Below, piece by piece: positions 42,015-51,204 of a stretch of 64,000 nucleotides of DNA; the stretch's first letter is position 1; every line of letters begins with the position of its first letter. Position numbers and translations under genes: made by a program. The stretch is from Chryseobacterium jejuense. Lineage in GTDB: Bacteria > Bacteroidota > Bacteroidia > Flavobacteriales > Weeksellaceae. Under the pieces are notes generated by a model, which saw only the letters and a list, made by a program, of their open reading frames with translations, was not told the origin of the DNA and did not search any database. The stretch is from contig NZ_JAGIPR010000018.1 in assembly GCF_017877355.1 (NCBI RefSeq), positions 1 to 64,000 of the forward strand, in the 5' to 3' direction.

Positions 42015-44585
42015 ATGAAAAAAGTACGTCTGTTAGCATTATTCTTAGTTGTTTTCAATACAGGTTACCATGCACAAATGAAATCTTTGCCCAAGGTTGA
42101 ATCTGGGGTTTCGTATGAGCTGGCTCAGTTTAGAAAAAGTACATTAAGTGAGATTAAATATGAACTCAGTCTGAAAATTCCGGAAAGTAAGTCAGAAAGG
42201 ATCTCCGGAACTGAAGTTCTTCGTTTTCAGTATAAAAAGCAAAACGAATCTCCATTGCTGATAGACTTTAAAGAAGATCCTTCATCACTTTTATCCGTAT
42301 CAGTGAACGGGCAGGTGATAAAACCGGTTCTGGAAAACGAACATGTGGTTATTGATGCCCAATACCTGAAATCAGGATCCAATCAGATTAATTTTAATTT
42401 TTTAGCAGGAAATGGTGCGCTGAACAGACGTGACGGTTACCTGTATGCCTTATTTGTGCCGGATCGTGCCAGAACCATGTTTCCATGTTTCGATCAGCCT
42501 AACCTGAAGGCTCATTATTCACTTACTTTGATCATTCCTGAAAAATGGAGTGCAATATCCAACGGAAAACTGAATGATACCACTGTAGAACAGGGACAAA
42601 AGACATTGAAGTTCAATCAGTCAGATCTACTTCCAACCTATCTGTTTTCTTTTGCGGCCGGAGATTTTAAAAATCATACAGAAAAGATTAGCCAGCAGGA
42701 TTCCAGAATTTTATATCGTGAAACTGATTCTGCGAAAATTAAGAACAGCATGGACTCTATTTTCACGCTGTATCGTAATTCTCTTGCTTATTATGAAAAA
42801 TGGACAGGCATCAAACATCCTTTCCAAAAGCACGGAATGGCTGCCATTCCGGATTTCCAATTCGGAGGAATGGAACATCCTGGTACTATATTATTTCAAA
42901 ACTCTACATTATTTTTAGATAAAAATGCAACACAGAATCAGCTGAATAACCGTTCTAATTTGATTGCCCATGAAGTGGCTCATCTTTGGTTTGGAGATCT
43001 TGTAACGATGGATTGGTTTAATGATGTCTGGATGAAAGAAGTTTTTGCCAATTTTATGGCAGATAAAAGTACCGGAGCATCTTCAGATAAAAGTACATAT
43101 GATCTGAAGTTTTTAACCACCCATTTCCCGGCTGCTTATTCTGTAGACCGTACATTAGGAGCGAACCCTATCCGTCAGATTTTAGATAATCTGCAGAACG
43201 CAGGAATGATGTACGGCCCGATTATTTATAACAAGGCACCTATTATGATGCGACAGCTGGAATTATTGATCGGAGAGGAGGATTTCCAAAAAGGAGTAAG
43301 TGAATACCTCACAAAATATGCCTACAATAATGCAAGTTGGCCGGATCTTATTGCTATTCTTGACAAGCATACCTCAAAAGATTTACAAAGCTGGAATAAA
43401 GTATGGGTAAATGACCCTGGGAGACCTACTATTGATTATAATGTAAAATATAAAGGCAACAAGATAGAACGTTTTACCATTGTCCAAAAACCGGAATATG
43501 GAAAAGAACAAAAACTGTGGCCGCAGGAATTTGAAATCAGCCTTTTTTATGCCGACAAAATCGAAAAGGTTAATGTGAAACTGGATGGTAAGCAACAGGA
43601 TATTTCCGAATTAATAGGAAAAGCAAAACCTCTGTTTATCTTACAAAATTCATCAGGAATAGGGTATGGCGTGTTTAAAACAGACAAAATGGTCGTGTCG
43701 AACTTTTCTTTGATAAAAGATCCTATCAATCGTGCCAGCGCCTATATTTCGTTATATGAAAATATGTTGAACAGTTCAGGTGTTGATACTCAGGAAGTAT
43801 TGAGCTTTTTTGCAGAACAGCTGCCTAAAGAAACTACAGAACTGAATCTCCGTTTGATTACAGGTTATATTTCTTCTATTTATTGGAATTTTTTACCTGA
43901 AAACACCAGACTGAAGGAATCCGGAAATCTGGAAGACAGGCTATGGAAAGCATTGCAGGTGCAGACTGCAAAAAATAACAAGAAAATTGTATTTGATGGT
44001 TATCAGAATATTTTCCAGTCTCAACAGGCGTATGATAATCTGTATACGATCTGGAAGTCTCAGACACCACCACAAGGAGTATCACTTAATGATGAAGATT
44101 TTACCAACCTTGCTCTTGCCTTATCATTAAGAAATTCAAATAATAATGAACTGTTGCAGGAGCAGCTGACAAAAATTAAAAATCCGGATCGGGTAAATCG
44201 TTTTAAAATCATTATGCAGGCTGCTTCATCAGATCGGAAAGTGCGTGATGATTTCTTCAACGGACTTATGCAAAAACAGAACAGAACCAACGAATCTGCT
44301 GTTGGTTCAGCACTGGGCTATCTGCATCATCCCTTAAGACAACAGACTTCTATCCATTATCTTCCTAAGTCTTTGGAAATTTTACAGGAGATTCAGAAAA
44401 CCGGAGATATATTTTTCCCGGATAACTGGCTTCGTTCTACATTCAGCAGCTATCAGGATCCCAAAGCACTTGAAGTGGCTAATCAGTTTCTTCTGAAAAA
44501 CCCTGATTATAATGCTATTCTGAAAAATAAAATTCTACAGGCAACAGATAATCTGAGAAGAGCTCAGGAATTAGTAAAGAAATAG
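42015..44585 (+). CDS. M1 family metallo-aminopeptidase
   Basis: 856 residues. Signal peptide 1-20 (LFLVVFNTGYHAQ), so it is periplasmic or surface-exposed. The zinc site is HEVAHLWFGDLV with the third ligand glutamate in WMKEVFANF. The exopeptidase motif is GGMEHPG (GxMEN variant with histidine replacing asparagine). The C-terminal part is the helical ERAP-like domain. It trims N-terminal residues from peptides. The gene has its own promoter directly at the start codon. Confidence 0.93.
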   Translation: MKKVRLLALFLVVFNTGYHAQMKSLPKVESGVSYELAQFRKSTLSEIKYELSLKIPESKSERISGTEVLRFQYKKQNESPLLIDFKEDPSSLLSVSVNGQVIKPVLENEHVVIDAQYLKSGSNQINFNFLAGNGALNRRDGYLYALFVPDRARTMFPCFDQPNLKAHYSLTLIIPEKWSAISNGKLNDTTVEQGQKTLKFNQSDLLPTYLFSFAAGDFKNHTEKISQQDSRILYRETDSAKIKNSMDSIFTLYRNSLAYYEKWTGIKHPFQKHGMAAIPDFQFGGMEHPGTILFQNSTLFLDKNATQNQLNNRSNLIAHEVAHLWFGDLVTMDWFNDVWMKEVFANFMADKSTGASSDKSTYDLKFLTTHFPAAYSVDRTLGANPIRQILDNLQNAGMMYGPIIYNKAPIMMRQLELLIGEEDFQKGVSEYLTKYAYNNASWPDLIAILDKHTSKDLQSWNKVWVNDPGRPTIDYNVKYKGNKIERFTIVQKPEYGKEQKLWPQEFEISLFYADKIEKVNVKLDGKQQDISELIGKAKPLFILQNSSGIGYGVFKTDKMVVSNFSLIKDPINRASAYISLYENMLNSSGVDTQEVLSFFAEQLPKETTELNLRLITGYISSIYWNFLPENTRLKESGNLEDRLWKALQVQTAKNNKKIVFDGYQNIFQSQQAYDNLYTIWKSQTPPQGVSLNDEDFTNLALALSLRNSNNNELLQEQLTKIKNPDRVNRFKIIMQAASSDRKVRDDFFNGLMQKQNRTNESAVGSALGYLHHPLRQQTSIHYLPKSLEILQEIQKTGDIFFPDNWLRSTFSSYQDPKALEVANQFLLKNPDYNAILKNKILQATDNLRRAQELVKK

Positions 44586-44611
44586 ACAAGTATTCATTAA
44601 GAGAAAGCAAT

Positions 44612-44800
44612 ATGAAGTATTATGCAGGTGTACATAATTATTACTTAGCAGAATATTTAAATTCAGAAGTATTGGAGCAGTTCACAAGTTCATGGTGCTT
44701 TTATGATCCGGCTGAAGAACTCAGGCTTTCAGAATTATTGGATATTGATACCAATGCTTTCTCTTTTTTATGGGAATATTCAGATACTGCTTTATTATAG
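44612..44800 (+). CDS. Small hypothetical ORF
   Basis: 62 residues, acidic and aromatic (MKYYAGVHNYYLAEYLNSE), 26 bases after the aminopeptidase gene and preceded by AAGAGAAAG. I do not recognise it, and it has no signal or membrane span. A small inverted repeat (CTGC/GCAG, about 44803-44816) and TTTT follow. It could be a real small protein at the end of the aminopeptidase transcript or chance. Confidence 0.4.
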   Translation: MKYYAGVHNYYLAEYLNSEVLEQFTSSWCFYDPAEELRLSELLDIDTNAFSFLWEYSDTALL

Positions 44801-44869
44801 TACTGCTTGTAGGCAGAATCTTTTCATTTTTCAAAAAATGGTTATCTTCGGCTTCATAAAAAAAATGAT

Positions 44870-46369
44870 ATGCAAGTATATGAAGGGATTTCTGTGGGGT
44901 TGTATCTGTTGTTAATGATAGGTATAGGCATATATTCTTATAGAAAATCAACAAACAGCTCGGAAGAGTTTTTAATTGGAGGAAGAAAAATGGGACCTGC
45001 TGTTACAGCCCTGTCTGCAGGAGCTGCAGATATGAGTGGCTGGCTGCTGATGGGAGTTCCGGGAGCAATGTATCTGTCTGGTATTTCCAGCTCGTGGATT
45101 GCGATAGGGCTAACAATAGGAGCATTTCTCAATTACATTATTGTGGCACCAAGGCTCAGGATTTATACCGAAGTTGCTCAAAACGCCATCACCTTACCCG
45201 TATTTTTTGAAAACAGGTTCAAAAATAAAAACCACCTTCTGAAGATTACTTCTTCTATTTTTATTCTGGTATTTTTTACCCTTTATACGTCAGCAGGAAT
45301 GGTATCCGGTGGAAAACTTTTCGAATCAGCTTTCGGAATGGATTACACCGTAGGATTATTGCTGACTAGCTTAGTTGTGGTTTTATACACGTTTTTGGGT
45401 GGATTTCTGGCAGTAAGCCTTACCGATTTCGTACAAGGAACCATTATGGTGTTGGCATTGGTTATAGTGCCTATTGTAGCCATTATTCAGATTGGAGGTG
45501 TAGGAGAGACTTTATCATTAATTGAGGCTAAAGATCCCAAATACCTGGATTTATTCAGAGGAACTACTACAGTGAGTATTATGTCTTTATTGGCGTGGGG
45601 ATTAGGATATTGTGGCCAGCCACATATTCTGGTTCGTTTCATGGCTATTGATAAACCAAAAGATCTGGTGAAAGCAAGAAGAATTGGGATTACATGGATG
45701 ATCTTCACTGTTGCAGGAGCTTTAGCTATTGGTTTGGTAGGAATCGCTTATCTGCAGAAATTCGATATGGAAACCATGATGAAATTCGATGGATCAAAAA
45801 CAGAAGCAGAAACTATTTTCATTTACTTCTCCCGTATTTTATTTCATCCATTTATAGCAGGATTCCTATTGACTGCGATTCTGGCAGCAGTAATGAGTAC
45901 TATTTCTTCGCAGTTATTGGTAACTTCAAGTTCATTAACAGAGGATATTTATAAAGCTTTCCTGAATAAAAAAGCAACACCCAAGCAGCTTTTGGTGGCC
46001 AGCAGACTTTCCGTTTTATTGGTAGCAGTTATTGCTGGGCTTTTATCATTAGATCCTAAAGACAGTATTCTTAATCTGGTAGGAAATGCCTGGGCAGGTT
46101 TTGGTTCAGCATTCGGACCATTAATCTTGTTGTCTCTTTTATGGAAGAAAACAACATGGCAGGGAGGTTTTGCCGGAATGTTGGTAGGAGGAATTACAGT
46201 TCTGGCATGGGTATATCTTCAGCATCCGTTGAAAGACTGGTATGAAATTATTCCGGGATTCATCCTTTCTTTAGTAACTAATATTATTGTTTCTCTATTG
46301 ACCTACAAACCTGATACGGTTATTGAAAGTGAATTTAATGAAGTTAAAAAAATTATGCAGGAACCATAA
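44870..46369 (+). CDS. putP: Sodium/proline symporter
   Basis: 499 residues, an SSS-family transporter with about 13 membrane helices. The family motifs are FLIGGRKMGPAVTALSAGAADMS (about 34-56, in part the sodium site), GLGYCGQPHILVRFMAI (about 245-261) and AAVMSTISSQLLVTSSSLTEDIY (about 340-362, the second sodium-site serines). The length matches PutP. It imports proline with Na+ across the inner membrane. It is a single gene ended by a terminator. Confidence 0.92.
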   Translation: MQVYEGISVGLYLLLMIGIGIYSYRKSTNSSEEFLIGGRKMGPAVTALSAGAADMSGWLLMGVPGAMYLSGISSSWIAIGLTIGAFLNYIIVAPRLRIYTEVAQNAITLPVFFENRFKNKNHLLKITSSIFILVFFTLYTSAGMVSGGKLFESAFGMDYTVGLLLTSLVVVLYTFLGGFLAVSLTDFVQGTIMVLALVIVPIVAIIQIGGVGETLSLIEAKDPKYLDLFRGTTTVSIMSLLAWGLGYCGQPHILVRFMAIDKPKDLVKARRIGITWMIFTVAGALAIGLVGIAYLQKFDMETMMKFDGSKTEAETIFIYFSRILFHPFIAGFLLTAILAAVMSTISSQLLVTSSSLTEDIYKAFLNKKATPKQLLVASRLSVLLVAVIAGLLSLDPKDSILNLVGNAWAGFGSAFGPLILLSLLWKKTTWQGGFAGMLVGGITVLAWVYLQHPLKDWYEIIPGFILSLVTNIIVSLLTYKPDTVIESEFNEVKKIMQEP

Positions 46370-46397
46370 TGGGAACGACGAATTAATATAAAAAAAC

Positions 46398-46430
46398 AAA
46401 CCCTTGCCAATAAGCGAGGGTTTTGTGTTT
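46398..46430 (+). terminator. Terminator of the proline symporter gene
   Basis: AAACCCTTGC (46398-46407) pairs with GCGAGGGTTT (46414-46423), one G-U pair, 6-base loop, followed by a T-rich stretch. Confidence 0.85.
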
Positions 46431-46441
46431 TTTGTAATGTC

Positions 46442-46573
46442 AGGAAGCTGGAGGCTGGAAGGGGGAAGTAATTCTGGTCTTGAAATTAAAAGTGATCTTC
46501 TGTAGAGGATTTAATTTATTTATCTTCAGAAGTTAAATGAAGGAGAGTAGCTTCCAGCCTCCCTCTTCCAGAT
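46442..46573. repeat. Dispersed GGAAGCTGGAGG element, inverted pair
   Basis: The left arm AGGAAGCTGGAGGCTGGAAG (from 46442) and the right arm AGCTTCCAGCCTCCCTCTTC (from 46549) are inverted copies of the same element, 80 bases apart, between the convergent symporter and MBL genes. It is the same family as at 10.8-11.2 and 52.4 kb. Confidence 0.75.
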
Positions 46574-46581
46574 TCCTTACC

Positions 46582-47361
46582 CTATAACACAACTGGACTT
46601 TTTGCACTGTACCTCATAAACTCCTCACGGTCATGATAACCGAAAACTTCTACTTCCGGATGCTTTTTCATCAGAATCTTTATTTTTTCCATAGATTCAA
46701 GGCGTCTGTTATTATCGTCGGCTCTGGCTTCCGCTAACTGACCTGCAGGATGTTGTTCGTCTTCCAGTTCAGCTCTCAGATAGTAGGCGTCTCCAACATA
46801 GAAAATCCATTTTCTTTCCCATTCTAGGGCAATTCCGCAATGTCCTAATGTATGGCCAAATAAAGGGATGAGATAGATTTCAGTCTTCAGGGAAGTGTTC
46901 ACCTTTCTGGCTTCCAGCCCAAACCATTGTTCATCAGATATTCCATACTCTTTAATGGATGGGTTATGATTTAAATGACTTTCAATATACCTTGGATTAT
47001 CACTGTAAAAATTGATAAGTTCTTCTGCTGAAACATGTACTGTGGCATTAGGAAAATCGGCAAGTCCTCCGGTATGATCGGGATCCAGATGGCTCAAAAT
47101 ACAGTCCTTTACATTAGCTGGATCTAGCCCAAGCCCAAGAATCTGTTGAAAAGCGGTAAGCTTTCTGTCCAATTGAAATCCTACAGCTTCTATCAATTCA
47201 GCACCAAGCCTTTCATTAGGGTGTTCTACATCCTGTATACCCACTCCGGTATCAATCAGCAGCAGGTTATCATCTTCTTTAATCAGCAAACAGTGCCCAA
47301 TGACATCATCATTCATAGGAATGGCTACTTTCACACAATTGAGATGGTGTATTCTCTTCAT
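46582..47361 (-). CDS. MBL-fold metallohydrolase (lactonase-like)
   Basis: 259 residues. The metal motif is SHLDPDHTGG, in which the usual H-x-H-x-D-H reads H-x-D-x-D-H. Further ligands are the histidine in FGHTLGHCGIALE and the aspartate in FYVGDAYYL, and a late histidine is in FGYHDREE. The domain layout and length resemble AHL-lactonase-type and related hydrolases. The aspartate in place of the second histidine occurs in a subgroup, so activity is likely but the substrate is unknown. The frame is open to 47400, and I start at MKRIHHLNCV. Confidence 0.82.
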   Translation of the reverse strand: MKRIHHLNCVKVAIPMNDDVIGHCLLIKEDDNLLLIDTGVGIQDVEHPNERLGAELIEAVGFQLDRKLTAFQQILGLGLDPANVKDCILSHLDPDHTGGLADFPNATVHVSAEELINFYSDNPRYIESHLNHNPSIKEYGISDEQWFGLEARKVNTSLKTEIYLIPLFGHTLGHCGIALEWERKWIFYVGDAYYLRAELEDEQHPAGQLAEARADDNNRRLESMEKIKILMKKHPEVEVFGYHDREEFMRYSAKSPVVL

Positions 47362-47536
47362 ATTTTCAATGGTATTTGAGAGTTTTAATTTTATTGACAA
47401 ATTACAAATTATAAGTAGAATTTCCTTTCTGTTTCTAATGAATACTGCTTTATTTAGCTGTATTCATAGCTTATCATGAAGAATTTTCCGGTATTTTGAA
47501 GGGAATTTAATTATCTTTAAATAATCATAAGTTAAA

Positions 47537-48643
47537 ATGAAAAAAATATCGCTTATTATAGGAGCTGTTCTCCTGCTAGCTGTTGTTTTATTTTACAATT
47601 TTGGTGGATTGGATGTCTATCTGCTCAATAAGATGAACCGTTCTGCACTGCCTGAAAAATATAAAAGCTACCAGAATATAGACAGTACTAAATCCATCAC
47701 TTTCGGACATCATGAAATAAAACTGATGTGGGAAAGTTATACACCGATTCAGCATTTCATAAGCTCAGAGGGAAATGTGATTGTTGTAACCAATGAAATT
47801 CCGAAAGACAGAAACCAGAAAGAAGTAGGAACAGATGGTGAAATGGGAAGTACTCGTTTTTATATGGATTATCATTTTTATAAGTTGGATAAGGATGGAA
47901 ACATTATAGATCGTTATACTTATAAAAGCACCCGTGGAAATTGGAACGAGCTTTTGTTTGGTGACTTTATCGTGAATTATAACAAAAGATACTATAAAAC
48001 CTGGATCAAAGACGGCGATACAATAAGAAAACCTATGATTGCTCAGAATGAAGATCTGAAATGGAGCGAGGAAGAACAGAAGAATCAGTATTATAAAATT
48101 GTTGAGAATGCTGATGATTATTTTGGCGAGAATAATAGGGATGAAGAACGAATAACCTATTATATGAATGGGAAATGGTATCAGTGGTATACCAATGTCA
48201 AACTTTCGTCAGGAATATATGGAAGGGTAAATCCTGGGTATAACAATAACCTTTTTGGAGTAGAGGATTTCGGTAGAAGAGAACTGGATCCGAACCGTTT
48301 TCCGAATATTATGCCTGTCTATTTTCAAAGAACGGAATTGAACAAATTTACGTCCAGTGCATCAGGAGGTGGGATATCCAATACTTCAAAAAGTTGGGAT
48401 GGAGATTTGTACTGTCAGCTTTTAGTACAAGGAGATACCTTAAAGTTTAAAAAAGCGATGTTTTTTAATGAAAATTATACCACTGAAAAATTTTATAATA
48501 CAAAAGGCAAAGATATTCAAAAGCTTAAGGCTGAGCTGGAGAAAGAATATGCTCCCTATTTGTTTTTCTCCGATAAAAGTCTCAACTTTCAGCTCTTTAC
48601 AACCAATCAAAATAAGTTGTATATCATCAAACCCATTAAATAA
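47537..48643 (+). CDS. Hypothetical membrane-anchored protein
   Basis: 368 residues. One N-terminal hydrophobic helix (LIIGAVLLLAVVLFYNFGG) anchors a large hydrophilic, aromatic-rich domain (YYMNGKWYQWYTNVKL), predicted beta-rich and presumably periplasmic. I recognise no family or catalytic motif. It is divergent from the MBL gene, with a TATCTTTA box about 20 bases before the start. Confidence 0.7.
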   Translation: MKKISLIIGAVLLLAVVLFYNFGGLDVYLLNKMNRSALPEKYKSYQNIDSTKSITFGHHEIKLMWESYTPIQHFISSEGNVIVVTNEIPKDRNQKEVGTDGEMGSTRFYMDYHFYKLDKDGNIIDRYTYKSTRGNWNELLFGDFIVNYNKRYYKTWIKDGDTIRKPMIAQNEDLKWSEEEQKNQYYKIVENADDYFGENNRDEERITYYMNGKWYQWYTNVKLSSGIYGRVNPGYNNNLFGVEDFGRRELDPNRFPNIMPVYFQRTELNKFTSSASGGGISNTSKSWDGDLYCQLLVQGDTLKFKKAMFFNENYTTEKFYNTKGKDIQKLKAELEKEYAPYLFFSDKSLNFQLFTTNQNKLYIIKPIK

Positions 48644-48720
48644 ATCAAATCCTTATGGATTAAAAAGAGATCACCAGAATCTTTTAGGAGATGTAATCTG
48701 AAACTCTGATTTCATACTGT

Positions 48721-49863
48721 TTATTTTACAAGTTTTACTTTAATAAATAACATTATCAAAGCGAGTGTTATAAAGATAATGCTTGCCCCAATACTATTTT
48801 CAATACCATAATGAGCAATCCAAAATCCGCCGAATAAAGTTCCGGTGGTTACAGCAAAATTTCCGCAGGAAGTAAAGATACTATTAATGAACTCTGATGA
48901 GCCGGAAACAGAAGAAGTAATATTGATGTTACTGATGAGAAACCCTCCTGAATGAATAAACCCCCAGAATCCGATGATCCAAACCATGGGTGCAAAAAAA
49001 CTGCCATAATAATAGATCAATACATGGATGGCTGTCAGTACAATCAGAAATATGCAAGTGGTTTGAAACGGAATCCTACTCATGTATTTTCCTGCAATTT
49101 TATTTCCCAAAACCCCAACCGTACCAAACATAAAGAGCATGATACTGATTTGTTTACCATTCATATGTGTTACATTTTTCAGGAATTCTGCCATATAGCC
49201 GTAGGTAGAATACATTGCTGCAATGGTGAAGAATGCGATCAATAAACCAATCCATAAGTTTTTATTTTGAAAAATGTTAAGATCAAATACCATTGGAAAT
49301 TCTATTCCTTTTTCGATGGCTGGTAATAAAAGCTGAACTCCAATTAATGCCACAATATTAATGACAGCTGTTAATAAAAATGAGGACTGCCAGTAAAATA
49401 GGTCAGACATTAAAGTAGCTAGAGGAACCCCCAACACAGTAGCCAGTGTAAGCCCGGAAAAAATGATACTTACTGCCTTTGATTTGTCTGAAGGATCGGA
49501 AGTTTTTTCAGCAAAAGATAAAGCAATGGACCAGTAAACAGGATGAAAAAAGGCAGGAAGCATCCTGACTACCAGTAATGCATAAAAATTTCCAATATAA
49601 GCAGAGAGAATATTGGCTACAGCAAAAATAAGCAGAGAAGAAACCAGCAGACTTTTTCTTTTGAATGATGACAATACAACAAGCATAAATGGACCAAAAA
49701 CGGCTACAATCAAAGCAAAAGCACTCAGAAGCCAGCCTGCTTTTTCAATGGAAATGCCAAAGGTAGATGCAATTTCCGGCAATACTCCAATGACTCCAAA
49801 TTCTGTTGTAGTGATTCCGAATACACCTAACGCAAGCACATAAAGATTTCTTTTCGATTTCAT
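48721..49863 (-). CDS. MFS transporter, DHA1-type efflux pump
   Basis: 380 residues with 12 membrane helices. The start VLALGVFGITTTEFGVIGVL is typical of the AraJ/NepI/SotB-like DHA1 proteins that export sugars, nucleosides or drugs. A charged loop between helices 2 and 3 (SSFKRKSLL) replaces the canonical motif A. It is divergent from an HxlR regulator with direct repeats between them, suggesting inducible efflux. Confidence 0.85.
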   Translation of the reverse strand: MKSKRNLYVLALGVFGITTTEFGVIGVLPEIASTFGISIEKAGWLLSAFALIVAVFGPFMLVVLSSFKRKSLLVSSLLIFAVANILSAYIGNFYALLVVRMLPAFFHPVYWSIALSFAEKTSDPSDKSKAVSIIFSGLTLATVLGVPLATLMSDLFYWQSSFLLTAVINIVALIGVQLLLPAIEKGIEFPMVFDLNIFQNKNLWIGLLIAFFTIAAMYSTYGYMAEFLKNVTHMNGKQISIMLFMFGTVGVLGNKIAGKYMSRIPFQTTCIFLIVLTAIHVLIYYYGSFFAPMVWIIGFWGFIHSGGFLISNINITSSVSGSSEFINSIFTSCGNFAVTTGTLFGGFWIAHYGIENSIGASIIFITLALIMLFIKVKLVK

Positions 49864-49906
49864 AATTTTTTTGTGCAAATTTGCAGAATAGACTATCAGA
49901 AAACTA

Positions 49907-49939
49907 TATACTTACCTTTTAGTTCTATACTTACCTTTT
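49907..49939. promoter_or_regulatory. Direct repeats between MFS and HxlR genes
   Basis: TATACTTACCTTTT occurs at 49907-49920 and again at 49926-49939, a 19-base period. The pair lies in the divergent promoter region and is the probable binding site for the HxlR protein. Direct arrangement is unusual for this dimeric family. Confidence 0.65.
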
Positions 49940-49967
49940 TGAAAGTGTAATAATAAAAAACAGTATT

Positions 49968-50324
49968 ATGCCCCAGTTTTTCCACGATAAAAGATTGTAT
50001 TATACGCCGATTGAATTTGCTTTAAGCCATATTGGCGGAACCTGGAAGATGCCTATTTTGTGGAGATTGCAGGAAAAACCGCTTCGTTTCAGTGAACTTA
50101 AAAAAGATATTCCTCATATCACAGACAAAATGCTGACCAGCCAGCTAAGAGAGCTGGAGAGTAAAGAAATGATCCACCGTGAAGTGTATCCTGTTGTTCC
50201 TCCAAAAGTAGAATATAGTCTTACCGAAAAAGGGAAAAAAGCAATTCCGGTTATTGAAACTATTATGAAATATGGATATGATCTGATTCAGGATGAAGGA
50301 ATTATTTTTCCGCCTAAAGAATAG
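49968..50324 (+). CDS. HxlR family transcriptional regulator
   Basis: 118 residues, a complete HxlR winged HTH: LSHIGGTWKMPILWRLQEKPL (about 19-39), FSELKKDIPHITDKMLTSQL, and wing VVPPKVEYSLTEKGK. The N-terminal cysteine used for thiol sensing in YodB/HypR-type members is absent (tyrosine-threonine-proline instead), so it probably binds a small molecule. It likely controls the divergent MFS gene. Confidence 0.88.
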   Translation: MPQFFHDKRLYYTPIEFALSHIGGTWKMPILWRLQEKPLRFSELKKDIPHITDKMLTSQLRELESKEMIHREVYPVVPPKVEYSLTEKGKKAIPVIETIMKYGYDLIQDEGIIFPPKE

Positions 50325-50589
50325 CAGATGTTTCACGATTCATTTTCATAAAAATAAATTAACTTTACAGATATTCCGTTAGTTTCAATATTTCTTAGAG
50401 TTTCTATCGGAATAATAACTTTGTTCCGGAAATATTCTGATTTTCTATACCTGTTTTCGGGCATTCATTTATACCTTACTTTACGTTCTCAGTATTTTCT
50501 CTTGTTTCCCACTGTAAGCAGAAATATCCTTTTCTGATTTCGTTTTCTGAATGTTATCCTGAAAAAAATTAACCCAATAAAAATTGAAA

Positions 50590-51156
50590 ATGAAGAATAA
50601 CAATACAATTCAAAAACTCTACATTCTTACCGGAGGCCCTGGGGCGGGTAAAACCACTTTGCTAGAAGGATTAAGCGACAATGGATTTACAACTGTGGCA
50701 GAAGAAGGCAGGAAAGTTATCAGAGAACAGCTAAGTTCCCATGGAGATGGACTGCCTTGGATTAATAAAGCTTTTTTTGCAGAATTGATGTTTGGGGCTT
50801 CTGTAAAAACGTATGAGAATATAATTAAAACAATAGATGCTGGTCCTGTATTCTTCGATCGTGGAATATTGGATACAATTGGTTATCTCAAACTGGAAAA
50901 AATTCCTGTTCCTAAAGAAATGGAAATAACAGCCCGGGAAATGCAGTATAACAGAAATGTCTTTATTCTTCCACCTTGGAAAGATATTTATGAAAACGAT
51001 TCCGAAAGAAAGCAAACTCTGGAAGTGGCTGAACGTACCTTTGAATGTATGTATGAAACTTATGTAGAATATGGCTATCATATTATTGAAGTTCCGAAAG
51101 TAACAGTAGAACAACGAATTAGATTTATTCTTGATCGTATTGAAAGCATTCCATAA
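50590..51156 (+). CDS. P-loop AAA_28-type ATPase/kinase
   Basis: 188 residues. Walker A is TGGPGAGKTTLL (about 14-25), and FFDRGILDTIGYL (about 90-102) holds a kinase-like aspartate-arginine pair. The family is seen in NadR-like and Ttd14-like proteins that bind or phosphorylate small molecules. It is a single gene. A TTG at 50584 is in frame, but the ATG at 50590 is preferred. The role is unknown. Confidence 0.8.
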   Translation: MKNNNTIQKLYILTGGPGAGKTTLLEGLSDNGFTTVAEEGRKVIREQLSSHGDGLPWINKAFFAELMFGASVKTYENIIKTIDAGPVFFDRGILDTIGYLKLEKIPVPKEMEITAREMQYNRNVFILPPWKDIYENDSERKQTLEVAERTFECMYETYVEYGYHIIEVPKVTVEQRIRFILDRIESIP

Positions 51157-51204
51157 AACATGAATTTCACAAGGCTATTTCTTGTAAATGTATACGTGAT
51201 ATTT

